Assembly: GCA_012845835.1 (NCBI GenBank)
Contig: JABAKD010000023.1
Coordinates: 22,507,108-22,571,107, forward strand
Source: Undaria pinnatifida
Lineage: Eukaryota; Sar; Phaeophyceae; Laminariales; Alariaceae
DNA length: 64,000 nucleotides
Reading direction: 5' to 3'
In this document: in pieces, positions 32,801 to 42,397 of the stretch
Numbering within the stretch: position 1 is the stretch's first letter
Layout: every line of letters starts with the position of its first letter
The notes under the pieces: model-generated
What the model saw: only the letters and a program-made list of their open reading frames with translations
What the model was told of the DNA's origin: nothing
The model's database searches: none
Program-made: the position numbers and the translations under genes

Positions 32801-35800
32801 TTCTGTAGTTCGGTCACAGGTGAGGCGTATTTCTTCACCGTTTTTGTTTCCGGTCGGGTGTTCGAAGCTAACCCCCCACGACGCCGGCGTAATCCCGAAT
32901 CAGGTTGGTGGGGGATCAAGTCGGGTTGGGCGATATGAGATCAAGTGCCAAGGCGCCGGCAAGGCACCACCCAACACCGGCTCGAAGAAGGGGTGGTCTG
33001 TCAAGGTAAAGCCCAAGTAGTACCAGACTTGCGTTGTTCCACAGCACTGGGTGCAGCAGGTTAGAGTTTGGTTCCATCAGCCTGAAGCGTCCTACTTTCG
33101 TCTATGTCGTCTCTTCGGCGCACGTTCGGGGCGCTCGTTCGTTGTTTCAGTGCAGCTGTCTATTCCAGGTCAGCGTTTCGTGGACAAAGGATGCGCTGCC
33201 TCGCATAACGAAGGTGAGCGTTGTACTGAACGAGCAACAACGGTTTAGGTGTGGCTGGTGCTACAAGGCCATCGCAAGTCACACGCTGTTGTTCGTCCAC
33301 CAATCCTTATTGAATGCATCATATCTGCGGCTCCTGTATGCCTATAGCGGAGATCGAAGGGGCCTGATTTGTACCTCCGCATCATGTGAATTTGTATTCA
33401 CCTGCGCAGGTCATTCTTGACCATCAAACGAACCCGGAGTGCGAGGTGCCAAAAATTGCGCAGCGGGCGAACCAGGACAACTTGATTGATGTTGCCGCAA
33501 TTCAACGGGACTGGGAGGGTCAGATCAGGACGTGGACATCAGGGGGAGTGAGAGTCCTAAACATGCACCGATTGATCGAGCTGGAAATCGCCCCCCTCAG
33601 GCTTGGTCCGCCGGGCCGACGCAAGGTGCCTGTTGTTGTGTGTTGTACACAGCTGTGGCTTGCCGTAGTAATGTGACCACTGGCCCCGCATCCTTTCGAG
33701 CAGGGGAGGGGGGGGCATTCTCTGTACGCGTAGCTTTGACCGCTGCTCTCGTATTACAGGAAGGGACGCAGTGTTCGTTTTCCTGCTAGAGCTTCTTTGG
33801 ACGTCTAACGCCGTTGCTGCGCCCACGATAGCCATACCTTTTGTACTATTTCCTGATCCAGTCTTGCATCGCCGAGGGAGAGGGGGGATACTAAGCACAG
33901 AATTCCTATATCAGGCATTCACGACCGCGCGTACCTGCTCCGTGACCACTTGTCGCAGGTGAGGAATATGTCCACCAATGCGAGGCGCAACTCGTGGGGG
34001 ACGGCGAAGGATGCCGTCTTGCTCATCGAGGCATTGCTGAAGGACTCCACTTGCAAGTGTACCTGGAAAATGGACAGCTTCAACCAGCTTGCTGTGGTGA
34101 TGTGGTCCACAGCCGAGCAACAGATTTCGGCGAGACAATTCGGCGGCGTGGTAATACAAGACAACACGTGTCTGACGAACAGGTGAGCACCGCGGTCGTT
34201 GTTAGTGGTTATGACGGCTACTTTTGCTCAACTCCGACATCTGGTCGGTGGTGACGCGACGAGCGACAGTATGAACATACGTTGGGGGGGGCGGGTTACT
34301 TAACCCTGGATATGATGTGTGCATCGAAATGCTGGCTCGTTCAGTAGTAGACTGCTTTTTTTTTTGCCCGTGACAAGGAGGGGGGGGGCTGAACATCTTT
34401 GTTATATTCCGCAGCAAAACTACCTTCCAGGTTGTCGCGGTTCGGTGGGGCACGGGCAACGTGCCAACTGTAGGCACATGGCTGTATGCGATGGAGGATG
34501 GTTGTGCCAACCCATGTATCACCGTATCATATTTCCATTGCCCCCTGCCGGTAGGTACAACATGAAGCTGTGCCTTTTTGTTGGCGTCGACTCGGAGAAC
34601 AAGACGACCATCTTAGCACAAGGGCTGCTGGCCAACGAGCAGATACCGTCTTTTGAATTTGCCATCGACCTTTTAATCGCGATTTGTGGCGGGCACCCTA
34701 AGGTGGGCTCCTACTCCTGTGCCGCTATCGTCTTCGAGATCCCGTTGTACTGCTTCTAAAGTGCGTTGGTGTTGGTATGCTTTGATGGAAAGCGCTATGA
34801 AATAGTGTACATGCATCGGCAGACTGGTCATTTTCCTACCTCTCGGGCCACTTCTCGGCCTATTTGGTTTTCGATTTCCTGTGTACAAACACCGAGATGC
34901 ATGTTCCATATCTGCACGTTGGTGCTCCACAGGTGATATTAACGGATGCCGACCATGCCATTACCAGTGCGGTAGGCACTCGTCTGTCCAACACAACGCA
35001 CCTGCATTGCTCGTGGCATATGAACAAGAACCTGAAGAAAAACTGTCAGGGGGCGCTGCAAGGAAAGAAGTGTAACGAGTTGCTTCGGCTGTACCGTGCG
35101 GCTTCTTTCGCTTCATCACACACTGTAAGTTACCTTGGCTGCTCCGCGCCATATACGTTTTTGGTGGCATCGTATGTTGCACATGCTGCTGCAGTTACTT
35201 CCAACATCCATGTACTCTCTCATTGATCGTTGTCCTTTCTCTGCCACGTACTCGCTTGACAGGCGTTTCAGACGATTTGGGAGAAGGTCTCGAATCTCGT
35301 GAAGGGCACCAAGTGCGAAAGTTACATCACCGGTCACGTGTACACGTGAGTTGTTGTGGCGGTGTTTTGCAAGTATAAGGAGCGCCTAAAAGGTTGGATC
35401 GTGTCCGGTGCACTCTGTACCAAGGAGTGGGTACCTGCGTACGTGCGGCCGCCCTCTTCTCCCCTTGTGCCGTCGTCATGCGCGCCACTCTTATACTCTC
35501 GGATGTGCCACTACGAACACAGGAACCGCAAGCATTGGGCACGCTGCTATCATCCAACGACACTCACGTTGAACATGACAGCTTCTCAGCGTGTGGAGGG
35601 GGGCTTCAGCGTGATCAAGAACGGACGCATGGTCAACAAACGCTCGAGTCTAATGGCAGTGAAGAAGGAGGCGGAAAGGGTGGCGGAAAAATTGGCCCTG
35701 CAGTCTCGGTGGTAAGTGTTGCTGTATTGTGGCGATATTTGGCCGCAGTACTTCGCTCGTGCTGTTGAACGCTCGAAATATAGCGGTGTGCAGGCCCCAT

Positions 35801-37118
35801 GGGTCCTTCGAAAGCCGACCGCCCCCCGGAAGCACTGCGTCGGCAAATTTTCCTCCAAGCATCCAACTCGTGGATACATGAAACCGATGCGTGTATCGAG
35901 ATTGTAACCGACGCTATTCCACGTTCTTTCGTCTACAGGTATAGCACAAGGCGGACATTCTGCGGGAAAGAACACGTGGAGGCTGATGCCATGAAGACTG
36001 GGGAGCCAATAAAAAAAGAACTAGAACGAGTCAACGCCAGCAAGTATGCCAAAGAGGTGAGTTGACCCGTGATGCCTGGACCGATAGCGGTGGAACGGGG
36101 GGGGGGGTTGGTTTGAGTTAAGGCCTTGCTGTTGAAAGACTCCACCACCCCCTTCACTCACAACGTCCATGTTCCTTCCGACGACCGTTGTTTACGTCAC
36201 CTTGTACAGGAGGTGATCAACAAGATTTTCGCGAGCCCAGCCTATTCAACTGAAATCTTGACGGAAGGAGCTGGTGCCCTCGACTACCTGAATGAGCTGG
36301 CGACCCGCCAAGAGGACGGCGAGGCCATAGATGTTTGTTGTGAGCTACCAGAAAGCGTGGTAACGAGCCTTGTCGAGGATGACGTCACGGATACCACAAT
36401 GTATGGCACAACTTCATTGCTTGTTTTTGCTAGGCTGGTCGAGAGCGTAGAGATCAACACGGTGGTTAAAGTTTTGTACAAAATGAGGGACCCACAGGTA
36501 GGTCACATCGTTGTCGTTGGGTCGAACCATTTTTAACTCTGCTCGTGTTTGCAGATACTCAGGACGGGTTTGCCGTGTAGACACCTGATGGCCGTGCTTC
36601 TTTACTGCTTACGGCGTCCGGCGGAGTTTAGTAGCATGTCTATTCACCCGCGTTGGCGGGCCACGTCGGGCGCCTGGAGTGTAGAACTTTGAGGACTGCG
36701 TGAATTAGATGCTGAAGGGTGTGGACCGTTAGGTGGCGGGTTCACGGACGACAGGCAGATGGATTTTGGGGACGGTGAGGGAAGTGACGGAGGGGATGCA
36801 CCCGATAACTTGGTCTCTGTTATTCGTGGTAGAGCCTTTGCGAACTGGTTGGCAAAGTGCACCGCTAGCGTTAAGTTGGGCACCGACAACGTGGATCGGA
36901 AAAACCCAGCCTTCCTTGCTAAGGCCGAAAAAGTTGTTGATAGGTTTTGTCGCGACATGTCCGCGCTGGTGCAGTCAGATGACCGCCCTTCTGATCCTTT
37001 TAATTTATCGGGGCTGCGCAACCCGCCTATCCCTGTGAGTAAGAATCGCAAAGAGAGTAGGGTACGAGGTGCCTGTGAGGGAAGGCCATCCAAGAGAATC
37101 AAACAGGAATCGGTCTGA
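29094..37118 (+). CDS. Multi-exon OTU-peptidase / MULE transposase gene
   Basis: Exons with consensus splice sites and matching phase: 29094-29806, 30129-30479, 30696-30878, 31184-31301, 31427-31563, 31718-31843, 32081-32183, 32508-32692, 32904-33005, 33169-33213, 33410-33625, 33959-34182, 34555-34702, 34933-35124, 35263-35345, 35523-35711, 35939-36056, 36210-36497, from 36555, and a last exon ending at 37118. Together they give about 1,300 residues without a stop. Order: OTU-like domain, Ala/Glu-rich coiled coils and acidic Ser/Asp linkers, a small N-terminal MULE-type domain (RYEIKCQGAG), DDE core, a degenerate SWIM (GLPCRH), and a basic tail ending in GRPSKRIKQ. The 5' end is open: the 29094 acceptor needs an upstream exon ending in phase 1. 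The 36555-exon donor is unclear. It may be an active MULE or a domesticated FAR1-like gene. Confidence 0.72.
30129..32692 (+). CDS. Coiled-coil and acidic exons of the OTU-MULE gene
   Basis: Seven exons (30129-30479, 30696-30878, 31184-31301, 31427-31563, 31718-31843, 32081-32183, 32508-32692) alternate between Ala/Glu/Lys-rich segments likely to form helices (ESAEALLAASEKAEQAREG) and acidic Ser/Asp linkers (NSDDTSSGSEEDVDSDG). Codon phase is kept at each junction: 31301 ends in phase 1 and is completed at 31427, and 32183 is completed at 32508. No enzyme motif is present. Confidence 0.65.
33959..35711 (+). CDS. MULE DDE transposase core exons
   Basis: Exons 33959-34182, 34555-34702, 34933-35124, 35263-35345 and 35523-35711. 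Spliced, they read FGGVVIQDNTCLTNR-YNMKL (first catalytic Asp, codon 34160-34162), CLFVGVDSENKT, LANEQIPSFEF, then VILTDADHAI (second Asp, codon 34945-34947) and HLHCSWHMNKNLKK (the Cys/His motif of MULEs), HWARCY and SQRVEGGFSVIKN. The arginine codon between exons 33959-34182 and 34555-34702 is split AG/G, so the NR-YNMK motif appears only after splicing. The third acidic residue cannot be assigned with confidence. Confidence 0.85.
36210..37118 (+). CDS. SWIM-like and C-terminal exons of the OTU-MULE gene
   Basis: 36210-36497 (96 codons, phase 0 at both ends) joins to 36555, giving MRDPQ-ILRTGLPCRHLMAVL. This is the C-terminal half of a SWIM zinc finger (PCRH), but the first CxC pair is missing. 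The frame from 36555 meets a TGA at 36690 unless spliced. A further open segment (about 36735-37118) ends in a basic RPSKRIKQ tail like those of MULE proteins, so one more intron is likely. Confidence 0.65.
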
Positions 37119-37119
37119 A

Positions 37120-38341
37120 ATAGAGGGTACTTGTATGGGAGGATCGGGGCCACGCCGCAAGTGCGGTATTGTCATTATCAATGTATGTATGTATATAGTG
37201 TATATATGCGTGCTAATATTTTATGCTCATCTGCGTTCTTCGCTTTTGTCTTGCTTTTTGGTTGGGGATGGGGGGGGGGGGGACTTGACGCAAACCATAG
37301 TAGGTGCGTACTTTGGTAGAGTAGGTTAGTGAGTACTTGGAGAGAGGCTAAAGGTGTAGAAGGTGCGTTTGGCAGACTGTAATGCAGCCTGTCTTGGGTA
37401 ATTGAAAAGGTACCTTATTTTTGTTCGGGGCCGGATCTTAACGCCGGGCGCAAGTCTTATCTCTGTTTTAAAGTTAAAAATACACGATGTATGTATGTAT
37501 GTGCCGAATACAGGGAACACATCTTCTTGTAGTGGGACAAAACACAGGAATATACATAAAAAGCGCCGGAAAGCTTATGCTGTCTAGTGCAGAAGATGCT
37601 GATACTAAAACAGAATATATATATATATACAAGGGCTTCGCTCGCGGGCGGCTGGGCGCCGCCCGCTACGCTTGCGGAAGGAGGAATAGACATCAGTAGA
37701 AAGGCGGAAAAGAAGCACAAATGGCGCAACTGGCGACTTGAAAATGCCATGAGGTCCATATATAGTACAACGGTACAGGATAGAGACGATTATGATTATG
37801 AGTTTGTTATTATCATCCATTCGCCCAATCCATGATGGGCACGTCGGAGGACTTGCTTGGCATATCCTTCCACCTCTCAGGTAGCACCTAGGTCCTGTAC
37901 ACTTATTAATAGCTCTCTCTCTAAGTCGATCATCAATAATTATCGCAGTGCATAAACACCAGGCACGCGCTTGTCAAGGATAGAGACAGAAAAACTACAA
38001 CTTAATAAGATGTAAAGGAGCGCAGTGCCAAAAAAAACATGCTGGAAGCAGGAACTTGAACGCACACACCGCAAACATGTGAAGTACATTTATTTGTATT
38101 CCTGAAAGACGAAGAGCACGCATTTAGGCATAGTTCTCAAAAAACGATGCTGGTATAATAAACCACAACTTAACGTTCTATACAGAACGTGCTGTCAACA
38201 TTGCTTCCGAAGGAGCATGCAGGCTTGCTTGGACTCTTCCTCCTCAGCGGAGGTACCCAGCACCTTGCACTCTTGTTTTTTGTCGATGGTCTTGTGGATC
38301 TGTCCACAAACGTTGAAGCAGGGCGGGAGAACGTCGATAAG
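37120..38341. other. Intergenic, microsatellites
   Basis: Contains GTATGTAT and TATA runs near 37185-37210, a G12 run near 37270, GTATGTATGTATGTG near 37490, and an (AT)n run at 37615-37630 bordering a Helitron-like terminus. No gene is supported. Short open frames overlap the repeats. Confidence 0.5.
37629..37672 (-). mobile_element. Divergent Helitron-like 3' terminus
   Basis: On the minus strand this reads a GGGCGGC gcccA GCCGCCC hairpin, then GCGAGCGAAGCCCTTGT, directly followed by an (AT)n tract. The layout (hairpin, short spacer, CCCTTGT, AT tract) is the same as the 3' ends at 6493, 48252, 59470 and 60596, with different hairpin sequence. The element would extend toward higher coordinates; its 5' end was not found. 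Confidence 0.5.
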
Positions 38342-38716
38342 TGTCAAGGAATTAGTGGGGTATTAGTCCGTTTGACCACTTGCACAGGTTAACCAATAGC
38401 TTACCCAAACTAAGCCTTATAACACTCTCCCCCCCTTAAACGGCGGGATAGAAGGTCGGCCGGATATACGGGCGGACCTGTCATTTATCCAAGCCGTTTC
38501 ATTTCCTGGGTAAACCGGGGAGAGTATTTTTCAAGTTCGCCATGGGAAAATCTGAAAAAGTTTATTATGGTGGATGTGGGGATCGAACCCATGGCCCAAA
38601 AACCCATGGTCTGTCGACGACGCCATTTGTTAAGGTATTATTTTTAGTGGGGTATTAGTCCGTTTGACCACTTGCACAGGTTAACCAATAGCTTACCCAA
38701 ACTAAGCCTTATAACA
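38342..38716 (-). mobile_element. TRIM (terminal-repeat retrotransposon in miniature), 375 bp
   Basis: Direct terminal repeats at 38342-38424 and 38628-38716 are near-identical and have TGT...ACA tips. On the minus strand, the 38628-38716 copy is the 5' LTR. It is followed after two bases by a TGGCG-type primer-binding site (plus-strand GGTCTGTCGACGACGCCA, 38608-38625). Next to the other LTR is a polypurine tract (AAGGGGGGGAGAG on the minus strand, 38425-38437). A TAAG target duplication flanks the element (38338-38341, 38717-38720). It has no coding capacity and depends on another LTR element. The internal segment contains Pol III box-like motifs on the minus strand. Confidence 0.88.
38568..38625 (-). 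promoter_or_regulatory. tRNA-like segment with box A and box B motifs inside the TRIM
   Basis: On the minus strand the TRIM internal region starts TGGCGTCGTCGA, close to the box A consensus and overlapping the primer-binding site. It continues to GGTTCGATCCC, a good box B, and ends CACATCCACCA. The box spacing (about 23 bases) is shorter than in a normal tRNA, and a full cloverleaf is not obvious, so this is a tRNA-derived or mimicking sequence rather than a functional tRNA gene. Confidence 0.45.
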
Positions 38717-38952
38717 TAAGTATGTGTAAAAAAGTATTCGTACTTCTCTCCAGCAGACGTCGTAACCATCCAAATTATTGGAGCTCCTTTCGCTGTTAGT
38801 AATTGTTGTGGTATTGTTGTACTTGCTCTTGGTACTTGGAAAAAGAGCCGCACTTCATAGACTATATCCGCACGCCATCCCCTAGTCTTGAGCAAGAGAC
38901 ATGGATGTCTCGACTCGTGACACACAGGACGCAAGATAAGAGTAGAACGTAC

Positions 38953-39120
38953 CTCGATGTCGAACGCCCTCGTGGCACCGTGGGAATGGAATGCGGGATG
39001 TATATCGAGCAAGTGGTCGCCTGCCTTCTTCAGGAGGTCACCGACCTTGATGTCGCCGGTGCACTTCGTGTTTATGTCCTCGCCGACTTGGCGGCCCTCG
39101 GCGGCTGCTTCGCAGGGATT
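38953..39120 (-). CDS. Candidate internal exon, unknown protein (56 codons)
   Basis: Bounded on the minus strand by a GTTTGCAG acceptor and a GAG/GTACGT donor, phase 0 at both ends. The sequence begins NPCEAAAEGRQVGEDINTK and has ordinary soluble-protein composition. I do not recognise it. Neighbouring exons were not resolved; 39121-39340 has open minus-strand sequence in a different frame. Confidence 0.4.
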
Positions 39121-39189
39121 CTGCAAACGACAACAACGGATGGGAATACCTTGCGTTCAGTGAATGTTCAAAATAGTAAGGCCACGTAG

Positions 39190-40165
39190 CTGTCGTCGGT
39201 TTCCAAAGTTGGAAAGGAAGTCGTACAATTCAACACTGTTGTAATGAAAGCGGTCGTTTATGGGCAAAGCCCTGCCTGGTACCACAACGTTGCTAACACC
39301 TATGAAACCACCGCTGGGACAGGAACGAACGGGATTCACAGTCGCAACTGGTAAGCGTAAGCCCCGGTATACTGCTATATAAGGCCTACCGGCGGAATAC
39401 CGACAACGAAGGGTAAGAGACAGTACCTGCTGTATATATTGTTCGGTACTACTCTATTACTGCTGCTATCAACACTATTACGACCGAGGTGTACTGCGAT
39501 TCCTGAAGAGGTTGCGCACCCTACTTGTACTCGTTAATACAAAGAGTTCATGTGGTTGTATGAAAAATGAGTAACAGTAGTAGTACACCGCGTCACTACA
39601 TGAACAACTCGCTAACCCAAATCACGGGACTGCTCTCCAGCATCACCCAGGTTAACTTCAGCTTCTGTTTACTGCTATATATCAACCTCCAGTGTGTACT
39701 GCGACTGGTGCTGAGGTATCATGCTGCTGTGTTATTTATCACTGCATGGACCATTTTTACAACCCTGGCTGACCCCCGTGATGAGACTTGCCCGTTTTCA
39801 TTGCGTCTTACATGTATAGATACCACGTAGTCGTAGTCGTACATCCAAAACGTGTGTTTATATCACAGCACAAAGCGTCACTGCATGGACCACTTGTCCA
39901 ACCCCCGCTTACCCCGATGACGGGACTGCCCCGTACTCGTAGTCGTACATACATGAAGTAGGTGTGTTTGGCTGTACGTATGAAAAAGAAATCGCATCAC
40001 ACAGCGTCACTGCATAGGTCTACTCGTAGACCTGAGTACTTGTACAATTCCCGCTTACACCGCGATGACGGGACTGCCCCGTACACGTATCATACTCGTA
40101 CATGCAAAAGTGTGTTTGTACGCATGAAAAAGAAATCACAGCACAACAACAGAAATGTAACTCAC
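39190..40165. other. No clear gene
   Basis: Mixed sequence with several repeats of GATGACGGGACTGCCCCGTA (about 39915 and 40063) and of GAAAAAGAAATC (39980, 40126), indicating a diverged tandem duplication around 39820-40140. No exon with convincing splice sites was found. Confidence 0.4.
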
Positions 40166-40530
40166 GTTTCGTCAAGCTCTCAGCTCCTTCGTTAGGGACG
40201 CCGATCGAAGGTGAATCACAGATGTCCGCGTCACACCAGTCGCACACACGAGGGTTGTCGCCGCTTCCCCAGTGCTTCTTGTTAAGGTTATGAAAAGCTT
40301 GGCACGTGGAAGGCTCGTCACTCCTGCAGGTGTCGCAGACAGCGTACTGGGAACTCCTGTTTCTCCTATTTCGTGCGATGAGGAAGCCGTCACAACCCTT
40401 GCTCGGGCACGGCCAATCAGGATTGCCAGAAGAAGCTGAGTCCCGTTCTTGCCCAACCAGCTTCCACATGCCTGATCCTGAACCTCCACCACCCCCACTA
40501 ACTGTTGGCGGAGCCTCCTCCCGCACTAGC
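40166..40530 (-). CDS. Candidate cysteine-rich exon
   Basis: Minus-strand frame ending at a GAAAC/GTGAGT donor (40166/40165). It contains a zinc-binding-like series of cysteines: WPCPSKGCDGFL, YAVCDTCRSDEPSTC and RVCDWCDADIC. The pattern resembles treble-clef or IBR-type ribbons but fits no family exactly. The start is uncertain; a Gly/Pro-rich stretch precedes it. Host gene fragment or transposon-borne cannot be decided. Confidence 0.45.
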
Positions 40531-40916
40531 CTTGGTCCGCTTCGCAAATTTCAACTTCAAATTGTTATTGCCGATCCGGCAAATTTCAAATTCAAATTGT
40601 TTGCAGCCGTCAACGGCAATTCCCTCTCAACAGCCAGCAATTGGCCAACTTCAAATAAAAGTACAAAAAGAAGTTGCTGAAAAAGCAAAATAAAAATATC
40701 AGAGAGCAAGCAGTAAAGATCAATGAGAGCTAAAAAGTAAGTAAGAATGAGACTAGGGAAAGCAAGGAAGGCAAGGAACTTCGGGACGGTTCTTTTCCCC
40801 AGCAACTAATTTTCTTTTCGGCAATTACGGGCTGAGAAGGGCTGAGAGGGGGGAGGATATGCCGAGCGAGACGTCCGAGGGGGGCGAGGTCTAGGTATAT
40901 AGTTTTATACTTTTTT

Positions 40917-41320
40917 TGTGGATACCATGTCCCCGAACCAACACGCCTAGGGAAAATGTCGAAACCCCTTCAACCTTCCAGACATCGTTTCTGGAAGGAT
41001 CGCTTGGGGGACACGGGAGATTGTCATGTCTAGAACACGCCACGGAGCCTTCCCCTCCACGTTCCGCTGACGGATCCTCCGCGGCGGATACACCGCCTAG
41101 CGGATTCTCCGCAGCGGGACTTTGGAAGGTCCCGCTGGATTGTTCCTTTCATCCGAGAGCTGAGGGAGCACTGACAACTGCTCGCCCACCGCTCTCACAA
41201 CAACACAACAACAACTACTACTCCTTCTCCTTGCACTTCTGGGAGTCCTTCTCAACCTGTCCTGTCTCTCCCTCTGTCAACGGCCTGCTGTATCAGCCGG
41301 TGTTGTCTCACACTCCGCCG
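40917..41320 (+). repeat. LTR-like segment of a plus-strand gypsy relative
   Basis: It begins TGTGGATACCATGTCCCC. The LTR at 3818-4022, read on its own strand, begins TGTGGATACCAGTCCC, so the tips are related. It is followed at once by an RT fragment in the same orientation. The 3' end of the LTR is uncertain: no clear CA-tip plus primer-binding site is seen before the 49-bp inverted repeat at 41321. Confidence 0.45.
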
Positions 41321-41758
41321 TCGTAGTTCAACAGTGAGAACACTCTGCTCACGCAGAGAGAAGTGGGATCACGACCCACCGACGGTCTTGACTACGAATC
41401 TTACTGGCGTCGACGGCAGGACTTTTGCGTTGGTTGTTGCTTCGCTGAGTTCCCCGTTGGCGCCAACCCTCGAGCTAAAGCTGTCATTGATAAGTGTGTT
41501 CACGATATGCTTGAATGGGGCATCATCGAAGAACGCCCCAGCCCGTGGGGTAGCCCGTGTACGCTTGTCGCAAAGAAGAACGGTAGCCCATCCAGTGCAA
41601 GGAGAAGGAGTAGTAGTCGCTTCTGTGTTGATTATCGTCATACCCTCAACCGTAACATTGTCCGCAAGAGCTGGCCCCTCCCGAACTTAGATTCCTGTCT
41701 GGATGCAGAATCCCACTTCTCTCTGCGTGAGCAGAGTGTTCTCACTGTTGAACTACGA
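41321..41758 (+). pseudogene. Ty3/gypsy RT fragment inside a 49-bp inverted repeat
   Basis: 41400-41705 encodes the start of a gypsy RT: MLEWGIIEERPSPWGSP, RFCVDYRHTLN and SWPLPNLDSCLD, then stops matching. It is framed by perfect inverted arms 41321-41369 and 41710-41758. Gag, protease and the rest of pol are absent. The unit looks like a deletion and fold-back derivative rather than a gene. Confidence 0.8.
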
Positions 41759-42397
41759 ATCTTACTTTCATATAAATAAATAAATAAATATATATATGAG
41801 TTCGCTTATCACATATGCACATCCTTACGTCTGCGGATATCTCCCGCCTCTGACCGCCTTTCCGCGCGGTTTCTTCGCTGAGGCGTGCCCCCGCCTCGCC
41901 TGCAACCACCGGCTCAGCTGATCCGCCCGCTCGGCGCCGTAGCGCGCGCGCGAGGCCTCGACGTCGAGATCTACGACGAGATCTCCGAAAAATCGTGCCC
42001 TGTGAGACGTTTGGTGCGTAGTCTGCACACAGGGCTAATGTCTTCGCGTTATCTCTTCGGTACGTGTTCTCTGACCTCCGACACACGGGGGGGGGTCGAT
42101 TACCTGGCCGGCGTCGCCATTGTAAAGGCCACTAAGCGAGGTTTGTGCTAGGATCTGGGGAAGAAAAGTTCGTAATCCCCGAGAACACATGCCACCCAGG
42201 CGTAGTGGAGAACTGCGAACTCTCAAAAAATTTGAACCCCCGGTGGTCTACAGCAGCACGTATACATGTACATGATGTACAGCAGTAGCTGAAGCTATGA
42301 TGAGCCTGCAGCATCACGAAGCTACAAATGGTATATGCACAGCAGCATCACGAAGCTACAAATGGTATATGCAGCTGTCGCCGCGCCTTTCTGCGTA

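Noticed and set aside
35356..35522. Open segment containing KYKERLKGWIVSGALCTKEW as an exon of the OTU-MULE gene
   Set aside because: No acceptor gives the right phase, whereas joining 35345 directly to 35523 keeps frame and gives the expected HWARCY region.
35790..35938. Open segment containing EALRRQIFLQASNSWIHETDA as part of the following exon
   Set aside because: The acceptor at 35938/35939 fits the phase from 35711, whereas acceptors before 35800 lead to a stop.
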